Of a stretch of DNA of 64,000 bases, positions 17,089 to 26,970 are shown one piece after another; the stretch's first letter is position 1; each line of letters opens with the position of its first letter. The position numbers and the translations under genes were made by a program. Source of the stretch: CAWIVH01 sp963839475 (lineage in GTDB: Bacteria; Acidobacteriota; UBA6911). The notes beneath the pieces were generated by a model that saw nothing but the letters and a program-made list of their open reading frames with translations, ran no database searches and was not told the origin of the DNA. The stretch spans positions 62,001-126,000 of the forward strand of contig CAWIVH010000018.1 in NCBI GenBank assembly GCA_963839475.1, written 5' to 3'.

Positions 17089-17466
17089 TTATGATTTTGA
17101 GCCTGCGAGAACTGCGCCCAGCCAGACGGCGATGTACCCAAGCAGCACACTGCCGGCGATGTTGAGAAGCCCGATCCAGGAACCTCCGTCTTTAACAGCT
17201 TTATAGGTCTCATACTCGAAAGTGGAAAATGTGGTATAGCCCCCAAGGAAACCAACCACCAGGATCAAGCGCCAATTCGGATGGGCGATGAAGCGTTCCG
17301 TCAGCAAGGTCATGATCAGACCGATCATGAACGAGCCGGAGACGTTTACCAGGAGGGTTCCTAAAGGAAAGCGGCCGCCGAATCGTCCCATGATGGCCGT
17401 TCCGGCCGCGTAACGCGCCAGGGACCCGACGGCGCCGCCTATCATGACCCAAAGGTATTTATCCAC
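17089..17466 (-). CDS. crcB: CrcB/FluC-type fluoride channel
   Basis: A 125-residue, four-helix membrane protein of normal CrcB length. It dimerises to form a fluoride-specific channel that protects cytoplasmic enzymes. Diagnostic segments are 'GGAVGSLARYAAG', 'GTLLVNVSGSFMIGL' and 'GFLGGYTTFSTFEYET', whose asparagine and phenylalanines line the pore. The GTG at 17466, with GGAGA ten bases upstream, gives the canonical N-terminus; the frame stays open upstream but is not CrcB-like. It lies 58 bases after a fucosidase gene, and I see no fluoride (crcB-motif) riboswitch in that gap. Confidence 0.92.
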   Translation of the reverse strand: MDKYLWVMIGGAVGSLARYAAGTAIMGRFGGRFPLGTLLVNVSGSFMIGLIMTLLTERFIAHPNWRLILVVGFLGGYTTFSTFEYETYKAVKDGGSWIGLLNIAGSVLLGYIAVWLGAVLAGSKS

Positions 17467-17524
17467 TGTAAGGTATCTCCGAATTCCGCCATTGTCGCCG
17501 TCAATCTCAGTCCGGACGGATCTT

Positions 17525-19273
17525 TTATTCCACGGCAACGCCGCCCGTCTGTTTAAGCGCGAGATGCTGAAAATACATGAGATTGGAGCCGGCATCTTTG
17601 GGCATGATTTTCACGCTCAATGGACCGGCCTTCTTTAATTGGACCGTTCCCAGCTCCATTTCCCTATACCGATAGCCCTCTCCTGTTTGGGCGACCTTGG
17701 CCTCCAATGTCTGCTCACCAATCGTGACAACGTAGGAGCGGCCGGCCGATTCCTGTGACGCGGCATAGTTGATCGAGACGCGATAACTTCCCGGCTGACT
17801 CACCAGCAAGCGCCATTCGCAAATATCCTCGGGCCCAGTCCATTTGGAGACGTGAAATCCGCCATCCCGATTGAACCGCTTCACAGCGTGGCCCCGAGTG
17901 AGAGCCTGCTTGTAGTCAAGCACGAAAGGAATGTCGCTCCCCTGGGTGATCACCGGCGGATCCACTTCCGGAGGTCCCGCCAATTCGAGTACCACCACAG
18001 TGTCGAATTCGTCCCAGCCCTGCATTCCCACATTCACCGAAATCACACCATTCTGCCGGTTGAATTTAAGTTTACTCGCCGGATCCATAAGCAGATACGC
18101 CTGTTTGACCTCGGTCTTCAATCCATTGACGCGCAGAACACCGTCTCCCGGACGGGACAATGCATGCAGATAGATTTTCGCTCCCTGAACCGTGCAGCGG
18201 CCCCAGGGGAAATCCTCGAGTGGGCAAGCAGAAGTGCCATAGATGCTCGCTCCGTTCTTCCTCACCCATGACCCTACCTGCTCCAATACCGCCACGCTTG
18301 GAGCCGGAACGGAGCCGTCGCCCATGGGGCCGATATTCAAGAGGTAATTACCTCCTTTGCTGACGACTTCCACGAGCCTTTGAACCACATTCGCCGGTGT
18401 TTTCCATTCCTGGTCAAACTTGCTGAAGCCCCAGGTCCGGTTCAACGTTTGTGGAGTCTCCCAGTATTCCTCGAGTCCACCGGGAGGCATCCCGTTGTCA
18501 TTCATGTTCTGATAATCGCCCATCAGGTCGCGGCCATAATTGCCTACCCGGCCGTTGATGAGGCACTGCGGCTGCAGCTCACGCACCAGGTTCACGAACT
18601 CCATGGCCTGAAGAGGAGTATCGATGCCGCGGTCGAACCAGATCAATCCCAAGGGCCCGTAGTTGGTCAGCAGCTCACGCATCTGCGGAATCGATTTTTC
18701 ACGAAGATAGCGGGGAAAATCCTTTTTCGAGACGTCATAATCCCAATGATTGCCGTAACCATCCGGATGATCCCAGTCCTCCCTGTGAGAGTAATACACG
18801 CAGAAGCGGATCCCTTCTAGCCTGCAAGCCTCAGAGAGTTCCTTGATCGGATCCCGTCCGAACTTCGTCCAGTCCACGATGTTGTAGGAGGAAACCCTGG
18901 AGTGATACATGGCAAACCCGTCGTGGTGCTTGGCCGTGACCACCATGTATTTCATCCCCGCAAGTTTTGCGAGCTGGACTATGGCGCGGGCATCGAACCG
19001 AGCGGGATTGAATGACCGGGCGAGTTCACGGTATTCACGGGCAGGAATGTTGAAGCGCTGCATGATCCACTCGGCTTCGTTTCCAACAGGAACGCGCTGT
19101 CCCTTCCACTCGCCCGCCATCATCGAGTAAGGGCCGAAATGGATGAACATGCCGAACTTATCGTGCCGAAACCACTCCATCCGGTCCTGCTTTTCCGCCA
19201 GCGGCTGCGCAACGACCGCGAGGGCAATCAGAGCGGGGAGTGAAATGAACAGCAATTTGCGAAAAAAAGACAT
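17525..19273 (-). CDS. secreted alpha-L-fucosidase, GH29
   Basis: A 582-residue retaining fucosidase that removes alpha-L-fucose from glycans, exported by a signal peptide at about 1-22. The GH29 barrel shows 'WFRHDKFGMFIHFGPYS', the substrate-binding histidines in 'AKHHDGF' (116-120), and the nucleophile D214 in 'LIWFDRG'. 'GNYLLNIGPMGDG' closes the catalytic domain. The last ~150 residues form a beta-sandwich that resembles carbohydrate-binding modules. The ATG at 19273 has GGAGATGAAGC before it. It is followed closely by crcB, which may be read through. Confidence 0.94.
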   Translation of the reverse strand: MSFFRKLLFISLPALIALAVVAQPLAEKQDRMEWFRHDKFGMFIHFGPYSMMAGEWKGQRVPVGNEAEWIMQRFNIPAREYRELARSFNPARFDARAIVQLAKLAGMKYMVVTAKHHDGFAMYHSRVSSYNIVDWTKFGRDPIKELSEACRLEGIRFCVYYSHREDWDHPDGYGNHWDYDVSKKDFPRYLREKSIPQMRELLTNYGPLGLIWFDRGIDTPLQAMEFVNLVRELQPQCLINGRVGNYGRDLMGDYQNMNDNGMPPGGLEEYWETPQTLNRTWGFSKFDQEWKTPANVVQRLVEVVSKGGNYLLNIGPMGDGSVPAPSVAVLEQVGSWVRKNGASIYGTSACPLEDFPWGRCTVQGAKIYLHALSRPGDGVLRVNGLKTEVKQAYLLMDPASKLKFNRQNGVISVNVGMQGWDEFDTVVVLELAGPPEVDPPVITQGSDIPFVLDYKQALTRGHAVKRFNRDGGFHVSKWTGPEDICEWRLLVSQPGSYRVSINYAASQESAGRSYVVTIGEQTLEAKVAQTGEGYRYREMELGTVQLKKAGPLSVKIMPKDAGSNLMYFQHLALKQTGGVAVE

Positions 19274-19412
19274 GCTTCATCTCCGGACGGGGATTTCTGA
19301 TCTGAAACCCTGTTCAAACAAATCATACCCATGAAGACCGCGTTTCCCCTGTTGATGCTTTCTCAAGACAACTCTGACGGTTTCACGCGCGCTTCGTCAT
19401 GGCACGCCGATA

Positions 19413-21092
19413 TCAGGGTTTGCCGCGTTGGAGCTCCTCCAGCCGTTGGCGGGCTTCCGCATGTTCGGGTTGCATTTGGAGAACTCTTCGGAATTCAACC
19501 TCAGCCTCGCTTGTTTTCCGCTGCAATGCCAGCGCACAGCCCAGGCCGTAATGAGCCTGGACGTCCCCTGCGGAGAGGCGTACCCCCTCCCGAAAGTGTA
19601 GAACAGCTTCTTCGAGTTTCCCTGATTTCATCAGGGCGATCGCCAGATAAACGTGAGTCGTAGCATCATCGGGCTTCTGCCGGAGCGCCTCATCGAATTG
19701 CACTATTGCTTCGCGTGTTTTTCCCCGCTGGTCCAGCGCCACACCCAGGTTGAAGCGGGCCATCGCGAACGTCGGTTTGAGATCCACGGCTTTCTGAAGA
19801 TATCCGGTCGCCTCGTCGATTTTGCCCTGGGTAATGAGAATCAATCCCAGGCGATGGTAGGGTTCGGCATATTTGGGATCGGCCTTTAGGGCCTCCCGGT
19901 ATTGAGCCGAGGCTTCCGAGGTTTTTCCCTGCCGATCCGCAACCAGGCCAAGATAATAGAGGGATTCAGCGTTCCGTGGGGTGGCGGTTAGCATGGCGCG
20001 GAGGTGCTCGACTGCAGAATCCGACTTTTCCTGCCTGAAGAAAAATGCGGCAAAATACCACAGCGGCAACAGGTCGTCGGGTCTTAGGCGCAAACCTTCT
20101 TTCAAGTGCAGCAGCGATTCATCGACCGCCTCCGGGCTGTCACCATGGGCTTCAAGCAGGGTGCGGGCAAGGAAATGATGCGCATCAGCGTCTCGGGGCT
20201 CGACCTCAATCGCACGCCGCGCTGCCCGGATGGCCTCATCGGACTTTCTGAATCGGCTCATCAGCCCGGCCTCTTTCAACAATCGCGTCGACGAGCAGGA
20301 AAGATCGAGCAACTCCTGGCCAAAAGGATCTTTGATCAAAGGAACGACAGTAAGGGTGGAATCGAGCAGATACCGGCGCTCCTCTTCCGCCTTTTCAGGC
20401 TGACCAAGCGCCTCGTAGGCCTCAAGCAGAAGTTGATGAAGGGGGCGGATTTTCGGATTCTGTTGTGACAAGGCGGCCGTATATTCGACAACCTTCTGCC
20501 ATTCCCTGCGTCGCGCGGCCACCCGACCCAGCCCGAACAATGGCTGTAAAGAATCATCATTGCCGGCCGCCGCAGCTGCCCGGCTGTAATCCCTTGCGGC
20601 TTCATCCAGTCTATCCTGTTTATAAAAGGCGTCGGCTGTCTTTTGCAGGGCCGGCAGGTAATCCGGCTTCAGCTCCAGCGTTTTTCGCAGCCACGGCAGG
20701 ACTTCTTTCTCCTGCCCGGTTTCTTCGCTGACCAGGGCAAGGCCATAGGGCCAGCGATAGTCGCCGGGCGCCAGCCGGCTGGCAATCCGATAGGCGCCTT
20801 CCGCCTGCGGATAAAACTGATTGGAATGATAAATCATCCCCAGTCTTCCGATGTCATCCGCCGAATTCGCATGGCTCCGGGCCTGTGCATCGGCGCTATG
20901 GAGCAAGGCTTTCAGAGCCTCGTTTTGCGTACGGAGATCCGGGGGGGAAGGAAAATCCTCCGGCAATGGCAGCGGAATCACGAAGGACAGGAGAGCCCAG
21001 GTGCCCAAACCGGCTGCTACCGCAAGCAGTCCAATTTTCCAAATCAACGAGATGGACCTGCGGGCAGGAATTTCAGCACGAGCAGAATTCAT
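19413..21092 (-). CDS. membrane-anchored TPR protein
   Basis: A 559-residue protein with one N-terminal membrane helix (about 16-38) followed by some 13 tetratricopeptide repeats. Good examples are 'AESLYYLGLVADRQGKTSEASAQYREALKADPKYAEPYHRLG' and the following units, each 34 residues with W/G/A/P spacing. Such proteins act as scaffolds on the outer face of the inner membrane. The ATG has GAGGGACC upstream. It is divergent from the Oar-like receptor and may serve related envelope functions; no enzymatic domain is present. Confidence 0.85.
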   Translation of the reverse strand: MNSARAEIPARRSISLIWKIGLLAVAAGLGTWALLSFVIPLPLPEDFPSPPDLRTQNEALKALLHSADAQARSHANSADDIGRLGMIYHSNQFYPQAEGAYRIASRLAPGDYRWPYGLALVSEETGQEKEVLPWLRKTLELKPDYLPALQKTADAFYKQDRLDEAARDYSRAAAAAGNDDSLQPLFGLGRVAARRREWQKVVEYTAALSQQNPKIRPLHQLLLEAYEALGQPEKAEEERRYLLDSTLTVVPLIKDPFGQELLDLSCSSTRLLKEAGLMSRFRKSDEAIRAARRAIEVEPRDADAHHFLARTLLEAHGDSPEAVDESLLHLKEGLRLRPDDLLPLWYFAAFFFRQEKSDSAVEHLRAMLTATPRNAESLYYLGLVADRQGKTSEASAQYREALKADPKYAEPYHRLGLILITQGKIDEATGYLQKAVDLKPTFAMARFNLGVALDQRGKTREAIVQFDEALRQKPDDATTHVYLAIALMKSGKLEEAVLHFREGVRLSAGDVQAHYGLGCALALQRKTSEAEVEFRRVLQMQPEHAEARQRLEELQRGKP

Positions 21093-21451
21093 GGTCCCTC
21101 AATTCCTTAAGAGGCTCTCTCTTCATGATTTGACACAATAACAGGATTCGAATGCCAAATCAGGCGTGGATATTTTAGATCTATTTCAACCCATGATGCG
21201 GTGAGTTTTTTGGCATGTCCAAAATGAAGCATCTTGCATAATAAAACACTAATGAATTGGCAGCGCCTCGCCTCAATATTTGAGGCAAGGCTCAATGCAT
21301 TCGAAGGATAGGTTCCTGAAACGGCACCGACAATCAAATCCGTGCCTTTTAGTGGCAATGATTATATAATCGGCCCCGGATTTTTTGACGCAAGTCGGTC
21401 GGTGGCTTGCAGGCTCATGCTTATAAAAGAATCAAATAACTGAGGTCGCTT
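21093..21451. other. 359-bp divergent intergenic region
   Basis: This should carry promoters for the TPR gene and the Oar-like receptor. A TATAAT lies at 21365-21370, about 80 bases before the receptor start, but without a good -35 box at the right spacing. No gene or RNA element is visible. Confidence 0.45.
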
Positions 21452-24400
21452 ATGATCATCAAAAGATGTTTGACAGCAGCGATAATTTGTTGCGCGCTGC
21501 TCGTGGTAACCGCATATTCACAGAATGTGAGCGCCACATTGACCGGCACGGTCAAGGATTCAGGCGGCGCCGTAATCCCCAATGCACAAATCGCACTGAC
21601 GAATCAAGCAACGAAAACCGTCTCCAACTCGGTAAGCAACGAAGCGGGAGTTTTTGTTTTTTCCACCATTCTACCGGGAGTCTACAGCCTCAGCGTCTCG
21701 ACTCAGGGTTTCAAAACCCTGAATCTGAAGGACATCAATATCGTGACCAACGAGCGCCGTTCGCTGGGCGATCTCGTCATGCAAGTGGGCGAGCTTCAGC
21801 AAAGCATAGAGGTCGCCGCGGATGTCACCCCGGTCCAGACCGCATCGAGCGAGAGGGCCGGTCTGGTGAGCGGCGATCAGATACTGAATGTCGCTATCAA
21901 GGGGCGTGACTTTATCGGCCTGCTCTCGACCTTGCCGGGGATCATTGACACCAGAAGCGGTGACCGTGAGGTGACGACCACCGGCAACGTTCTTCAGGGC
22001 CTGCATATCAATGGCGGCAGGCAGACATCCATTATGTATGCCTTGGATGGCATCTCCTCCGTCGACACCGGTTCCAACTCCAGCGTGCAGAACCAGCCCA
22101 ATATGGATTCCATCAGCGAGGTAAGCGTGCTGGCGAGCAACTACCAGGCGGAATACGGCCGCAACAGCGCCGGCACCGTCAACGTGGTGATCAAGGGCGG
22201 ATCCCAGGACTTCCACGGCAGTGCCTACTGGTATTACCGCGACAAAGGGCTTAACGCCAATACCTTCTTCAATAACCGCAATGGAACCCCTAAAGGGCAA
22301 TATCATTTCAACAATGTGGGGTATACCGTCGGCGGACCCGTTTACATTCCCGGCAAATTCAATTCCGACAAAAACAAACTGTTCTTCTTCTGGTCCCAGG
22401 AATTCGTCCGCCGGCGGTTGTATCTGGATCCCCGGTATACGACAACTCCAACCGCGCTGGAGCGGGAAGGGGATTTTTCCCAGACATACGATGTCAGCGG
22501 GAAGTTAATCTTGATCAAGGACCCGACCACCGGCCAGAATTTTGCCGGCAACAAGATTCCGACGTCGCGCATCAGTCCCCTGGGCCAGTCGATTTTAAAG
22601 TTTTTCCCGCTGCCCAACTACACCGAAACTGATCCTGCAAGAAAATACACGCGAAACTATCAATCCACCGCCAGCGGGAACAATCCCAGGCGCCAGGAGG
22701 TGATCCGCGTCGATTACAACATCACGCAGACTTTGCGTATGTATTTCCGGGGCATCCAGGATCACGATACGGAAGAATGGCCGTACGGTTCGTGGACTTC
22801 CGGGGATGTCAACTACGATTTGACGAACACCATCCGACCGCAGCTTGGACGCGGCGGGGTTATTAACGTAACAAAGGTATTCGGTCCGAAAACGGTGAAC
22901 GATTTCACCTTCGGGGCCACAACGCGCGGCCAGACCTTCAATCCGGAAGATGCCAATAAAGTGGCCAGAAGCAAGATGGGCAATATCGGCCAGTGGTATC
23001 CGGCGTCGAATGAGTCCCATGCGATTCCGAACGTGACTTTCGGCGGCGTGCAGAACTATATCAACCCCTCCTTGGGCAACATTCCCTATACCAATGAGAA
23101 TCCTGTATTTGCCTGGACCGATAATTTCAGCCGGCTGATAGGCAGGCATTCGATGAAATTTGGCATTTACATCGAGCGCATGCGAAAAGACGAAGTCGGA
23201 GGTCCCAACACCCGGGGAGCATTTGCCTTTGGCCGCGACACGAATAATCCCCTGGATTCGAACTACGCGTTTTCAAATGCCATCCTCGGCGTTTTTCAGA
23301 GTTACGCCGAGGGCACTTTCCGGCCCTATTCCCATTACCGCTACACGCAAGTGGAATGGTATGTCCAGGATTCCTGGAAGGTCTCACAGAAGCTAACCAT
23401 CGACATGGGCCTCCGTTTCTACAACGTTCCCGGCGCCCATGATGATCGCTACGCCATCACGACCTTCGATCCCTCCACTTACAACCTCTCGACCACGGCG
23501 GTTCTTATCCGGCCCGGACTGGACGCCAATAAAAAGCGCGTCGGTGTGGATCCGCGCAACGGGACCATCTATCCCGCGCCTTACATCGGCCTCTTCGTCC
23601 CCGGCTCCGGCAATACGGCCCCGGGCATGGTCGTAGGCGGGAAAAACGGATTCCCCGGCTCGCTCTATACGGCACCGGCCGTTTCCTACGGCCCGCGAAT
23701 CGGATTCGCCTATGATCCAAAGGGAAATGGCAAAATGGCCATTCGCGGCGGCATCGGGCTTTTCTATGACCGGCCCCAGGGCAACGTCTATTCCGGCACA
23801 AACGGCCAGCCCCCCGTAGCCTACACGCCGACACTTTGGTACAGCACCATCGATACTTTCCTCCAGACATCCGGGGCAGTGGGGCCGAGCACCCAAAATG
23901 CACCGCAGGTGGGGGATCAGCAGCTTCCAAGAGTCGCCAATTTCAGCCTGGGGATTCAGAGGGAGATTGGATTTAATACGGTGGTCGATGTTTCTTACGT
24001 CGGGTCCGTTGGACGCCACCTGCTCATTGCAAAAAATATCAATCCGATCCCGATGTATGGGCGCTTTGATCCCAAGAATGTTGATTATACGACCGGCAGG
24101 GCCTTACCCGACAACTTCATCAGGCCCTACCTCGGACAGGGCGACATCAATGTGCGAAGCTTCAGCGCCACGTCCAGCTACAATTCTTTTCAACTTGCGG
24201 TCAGCCGTCGAATGGCCAGGGGGCTTCAATTCGGAGGTTCCTACACCTACTCCAAAAGCCTCGGACTCGGAGAAGGCGACTTCGATCCGATGAGCCCCTA
24301 CTTCGACATGCGGACCAGAAACTACGGCCTGCTGCCTTTTGACCGCACCCACATGGCGGTGATCAACTACACCTACCAGATACCCGATCTGGGCAAGAAG

Positions 24401-24910
24401 TACGCCAACAAGGCCTTGAGCGCGGTCCTGGGTGGATGGCAGGTTTCCGGAATAACTTCATTCACCTCCGGCGCGCCTTTCAGGCCCGGATTCAGCACCG
24501 TTGATGGCGCCGATATCACCGGCTCCACCGAAGGCGCCCGAATCGATATGATCGCTGATCCTCATATCGAGAAGGGGTCTCGCACCTTCTCGCGAAACTT
24601 CAAGACCGAAGCTTTTGCGCGGCCGGCATCAAAAACCTTTGGGACCGCGGGTATCGTAGTTCTGCGTGGCCCGGGCATCAACAACTGGGACTTTACCATC
24701 TCAAAGAAAGTCCCGCTCGGCTTGGGCGAGGGGCGCTATGTCCAGTTCAGGACTGAATTCTACAACGCCTTTAACCACACTCAATTCTCGGGCTATGATA
24801 CAACAGCCCGCTTTGATGCGGCGGGCGCCCAGGTAAACGCCAACTTTGGCGCTTACACTGGAGCCCGTGATCCTCGAAGAATCCAGCTCTCCCTCCGTGT
24901 GATGTTCTGA
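21452..24910 (+). CDS. Oar-like TonB-dependent outer-membrane receptor
   Basis: An 1152-residue outer-membrane protein. The signal peptide (about 1-24) is followed by a carboxypeptidase-regulatory-like beta domain ('LTGTVKDSGGAVIPNAQIALTN', about 29-110). A plug domain with 'GLHINGGRQTSIMYALDG' comes next, then a large beta-barrel ending in the aromatic residue of 'LSLRVMF', as barrel-assembly signals do. This architecture is heavily expanded in Acidobacteriota and imports or binds oligosaccharides or peptides. GAGGTC lies before the ATG, and a strong terminator follows. The ligand is unknown, and the nearest CAZyme is the fucosidase 2.2 kb away on the other strand. Confidence 0.92.
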   Translation: MIIKRCLTAAIICCALLVVTAYSQNVSATLTGTVKDSGGAVIPNAQIALTNQATKTVSNSVSNEAGVFVFSTILPGVYSLSVSTQGFKTLNLKDINIVTNERRSLGDLVMQVGELQQSIEVAADVTPVQTASSERAGLVSGDQILNVAIKGRDFIGLLSTLPGIIDTRSGDREVTTTGNVLQGLHINGGRQTSIMYALDGISSVDTGSNSSVQNQPNMDSISEVSVLASNYQAEYGRNSAGTVNVVIKGGSQDFHGSAYWYYRDKGLNANTFFNNRNGTPKGQYHFNNVGYTVGGPVYIPGKFNSDKNKLFFFWSQEFVRRRLYLDPRYTTTPTALEREGDFSQTYDVSGKLILIKDPTTGQNFAGNKIPTSRISPLGQSILKFFPLPNYTETDPARKYTRNYQSTASGNNPRRQEVIRVDYNITQTLRMYFRGIQDHDTEEWPYGSWTSGDVNYDLTNTIRPQLGRGGVINVTKVFGPKTVNDFTFGATTRGQTFNPEDANKVARSKMGNIGQWYPASNESHAIPNVTFGGVQNYINPSLGNIPYTNENPVFAWTDNFSRLIGRHSMKFGIYIERMRKDEVGGPNTRGAFAFGRDTNNPLDSNYAFSNAILGVFQSYAEGTFRPYSHYRYTQVEWYVQDSWKVSQKLTIDMGLRFYNVPGAHDDRYAITTFDPSTYNLSTTAVLIRPGLDANKKRVGVDPRNGTIYPAPYIGLFVPGSGNTAPGMVVGGKNGFPGSLYTAPAVSYGPRIGFAYDPKGNGKMAIRGGIGLFYDRPQGNVYSGTNGQPPVAYTPTLWYSTIDTFLQTSGAVGPSTQNAPQVGDQQLPRVANFSLGIQREIGFNTVVDVSYVGSVGRHLLIAKNINPIPMYGRFDPKNVDYTTGRALPDNFIRPYLGQGDINVRSFSATSSYNSFQLAVSRRMARGLQFGGSYTYSKSLGLGEGDFDPMSPYFDMRTRNYGLLPFDRTHMAVINYTYQIPDLGKKYANKALSAVLGGWQVSGITSFTSGAPFRPGFSTVDGADITGSTEGARIDMIADPHIEKGSRTFSRNFKTEAFARPASKTFGTAGIVVLRGPGINNWDFTISKKVPLGLGEGRYVQFRTEFYNAFNHTQFSGYDTTARFDAAGAQVNANFGAYTGARDPRRIQLSLRVMF

Positions 24911-24936
24911 TCCGCGGAGGTTTTTATCAGTCCACG

Positions 24937-24970
24937 AGCCCGGCCCCCCAAAAGGGCCGGGCTTTTTTTT
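24937..24970 (+). terminator. intrinsic terminator of the Oar-like receptor gene
   Basis: A perfect 10-bp stem (AGCCCGGCCC at 24937-24946 and GGGCCGGGCT at 24954-24963) with a 7-base loop is followed by a run of eight T. It stands 26 bases after the stop codon. This is the clearest rho-independent terminator in the window. Confidence 0.93.
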
Positions 24971-25128
24971 CAGAGGATTTCAGGACTCTGCGGGTCAGGA
25001 GCGAATGACCTGGAAAAGTAATGCGTCACTTTTGGGGCAGCCTGGCTTCGGTTGATATGCCAATGGAGACCCAAACCGGACTCCCGGCTGCCTGCCTGCA
25101 GAACGGGGAGCAGCGGATGTTTCGCGTT

Positions 25129-25515
25129 TTACACCAGATCTGCTCCATGTTCCTTCAATAATGCCCTCAATATGGACCGGTGGCAGTGCGCTTCCTCGGC
25201 GCAGTAACATCCCAACGACAGATCGGTCCGGCTCGAAAGAGCAGCAAGGAGCGTGAGAAGGCGAGCGGCTTCCGGCCGTTTCATTTCGGCCCGGTATCGC
25301 CTACTGAAGGCATGCCACGCCCGCTCATCGGTGGCCCCAAGCGCCTGCTTCACCAACGCCTCGGAAGGTGCAAGCTCCGGGAGCCACACGTCATAGAAAT
25401 CGCGGGCAGCATACTCTGCTTTTGGCACCCCGCGGGGAGGACGCCTGACCGTCCCAAGTCGCAAACCTTCACCTGGTGTTCGCGGGGTTCCCAGTCGCAC
25501 TATACGAATAGCCAT
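25129..25515 (-). CDS. DUF488 protein
   Basis: A 128-residue DUF488-family protein. Family features are the start 'IRIVRLGTPR', 'YDVWLPELAPS', 'FSRRYRAEM' and the cysteine/histidine motif 'LGCYCAEEAHCHRSIL' near the C-terminus. The function is not established; the Cys-His cluster suggests metal or nucleic-acid binding. GGAGTGCGCC stands before the ATG at 25515. It is divergent from the DUF1579 gene. Confidence 0.85.
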   Translation of the reverse strand: MAIRIVRLGTPRTPGEGLRLGTVRRPPRGVPKAEYAARDFYDVWLPELAPSEALVKQALGATDERAWHAFSRRYRAEMKRPEAARLLTLLAALSSRTDLSLGCYCAEEAHCHRSILRALLKEHGADLV

Positions 25516-25733
25516 GGCGCACTCCTATATACATTCAACACTTCGGCCAGCCGATGGGGCAGGATTGTCGCTGGAGCAGACCCTGCAATCCATATGGAGA
25601 AATCTCACTTTTCCTTCTCCGGTGAAGATTGCAGCCCGTCGGCTGGGATTCCTTGATTGCGGCTGCAGCTCCCCATATTCTTAGTGCAGAAAGAGTCTAC
25701 ACCCATTCCCGCGAACAAAGGAGACAGCCTCCC

Positions 25734-26240
25734 ATGAGCAATATTTCAAATTCAGCACCCGAATCACCCATCGCGAAACTCAGTCCGCCTCACGAAGTCT
25801 TTAACAAAGACGTTGGAACCTGGGACGTTACCATCGAAATTCATGCCGGCCCGGGCAAACCCCCGATGGTTTCTGAAGGTGTGGCTCGAAACCGGATCGC
25901 CTGTGGTGGATTGTGGCTCATTTCCGATTTCATCAACGAATCAACGGGATTCGAAGGGCATGGCATCTATGGCTACGATGTGGCCAAAGGGAGGTATGTC
26001 GGCACTTGGGTCGATCCCATGCGCACTTTTCTTGCCGTGGCTGAAGGTAGTTACGATCCGGCGGCCAAAACCATGACATTTTGGTTCGAAGCTGACGCGC
26101 CCCAAGGCCAACGGCTCCGGTGGCGCGAGGTGACGGTGACACAAGACGCGGATACGCAGATCTGGCATCAGTTCATGAGCGGGCCGGAGGGAAAAGAATT
26201 TGAACTCATGACGGGTACATACCGGCGGAGAAGCGAGTGA
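25734..26240 (+). CDS. DUF1579 protein
   Basis: A 168-residue single-domain DUF1579 protein, predicted beta-barrel. The hallmark 'HEVFNKDVGTWDVTIEI' opens the domain, and 'FEGHGIYGYDVAKGRYVGTWVD' lies in the middle. No signal peptide is present in the form starting at 25734, which has AAGGAGA ten bases upstream; the upstream extension in frame is not convincing. It is followed by a DinB-like gene on the same strand. The function is unknown. Confidence 0.88.
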   Translation: MSNISNSAPESPIAKLSPPHEVFNKDVGTWDVTIEIHAGPGKPPMVSEGVARNRIACGGLWLISDFINESTGFEGHGIYGYDVAKGRYVGTWVDPMRTFLAVAEGSYDPAAKTMTFWFEADAPQGQRLRWREVTVTQDADTQIWHQFMSGPEGKEFELMTGTYRRRSE

Positions 26241-26383
26241 GCCGGCGGCAATAGAGAAATGTTCATTGGGAGGTGGCAGGTCTGCCCGTAAACCAAAGCG
26301 CATCCAAACTTGGGGATGAAAATGGCCTACTCCTGCTTTGTTGTGCCGATTATTCAGAATTACGATCCGGGGGATTCAAAGCC

Positions 26384-26878
26384 ATGGAAAAAAAGGGAAA
26401 TCAGGAAATTGATCTCCTGTTAAAGATCATCGACCAGTCCTATGACCATGTCGCCTGGCACGGAACCAATCTGCGCGGCTCCGTAAGAAACCTCACCCCT
26501 GAACAGGCCGCGTGGAGGCCGGCTCCGGGCCGCCACAATATCTGGGAAATCATGATTCATACCGCCTACTGGAAATACACCGTTCGGCGGCGCCTGCTCG
26601 GGGAAAAGCGCGGCTCTTTTGCGCTGAAAGGAAGCAACTGGTTCGCACGCCCGGAATTTCTCACTCCTGAAGCATGGCGATGGGATCTCGCCCTCCTCGA
26701 GGACACACACCGCAGTATGCGTGAGGCTATTGCACATATGTCGCCTTCCAAACTATTTGAGACGCCGGCCGGCAAAAAAATCAGCACGGCTGCTATTATT
26801 TACGGCATCGCAAGCCACGATGTTTACCATGCCGGGCAGATACAGCTCCTGAAGCGGCTCTACTCGGTCAAGAGGTAG
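26384..26878 (+). CDS. DinB-family four-helix protein
   Basis: A 164-residue DinB/YfiT-like four-helix bundle. Three metal-binding histidines are expected, and two are evident in 'EIMIHTAYWKY' and 'ASHDVYHAGQIQLL'. Members bind a divalent metal, and some are thiol-dependent transferases; the reaction here is unknown. GGGGG lies about 12 bases before the ATG at 26384. A second member of the family is at 42427, about 16 kb away. It ends close to an inverted repeat shared with the convergent CorA-like gene. Confidence 0.85.
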   Translation: MEKKGNQEIDLLLKIIDQSYDHVAWHGTNLRGSVRNLTPEQAAWRPAPGRHNIWEIMIHTAYWKYTVRRRLLGEKRGSFALKGSNWFARPEFLTPEAWRWDLALLEDTHRSMREAIAHMSPSKLFETPAGKKISTAAIIYGIASHDVYHAGQIQLLKRLYSVKR

Positions 26879-26882
26879 AATC

Positions 26883-26961
26883 GGGATGGATCGTTTCAGG
26901 TCAGCTTCCGGGTAACCTCTTATGGAGACCTCCAGATCGCTTTTTTAGTGTGATCCATCCC
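26883..26961. repeat. 10-bp perfect inverted repeat between convergent genes
   Basis: GGGATGGATC (26883-26892) and GATCCATCCC (26952-26961) bracket 59 bases that contain further partial complementarity (GGTAACCTC against GAGACCTCC). It begins four bases after the DinB stop and ends nine bases before the CorA-like stop. It may act as a bidirectional transcription stop or be a small mobile element remnant. Confidence 0.45.
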
Positions 26962-26970
26962 CCGCATGAA

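Noticed and set aside
17467..17524. Possible fluoride riboswitch before crcB
   Set aside because: The gap is only 58 bases and shows none of the conserved crcB-motif segments.
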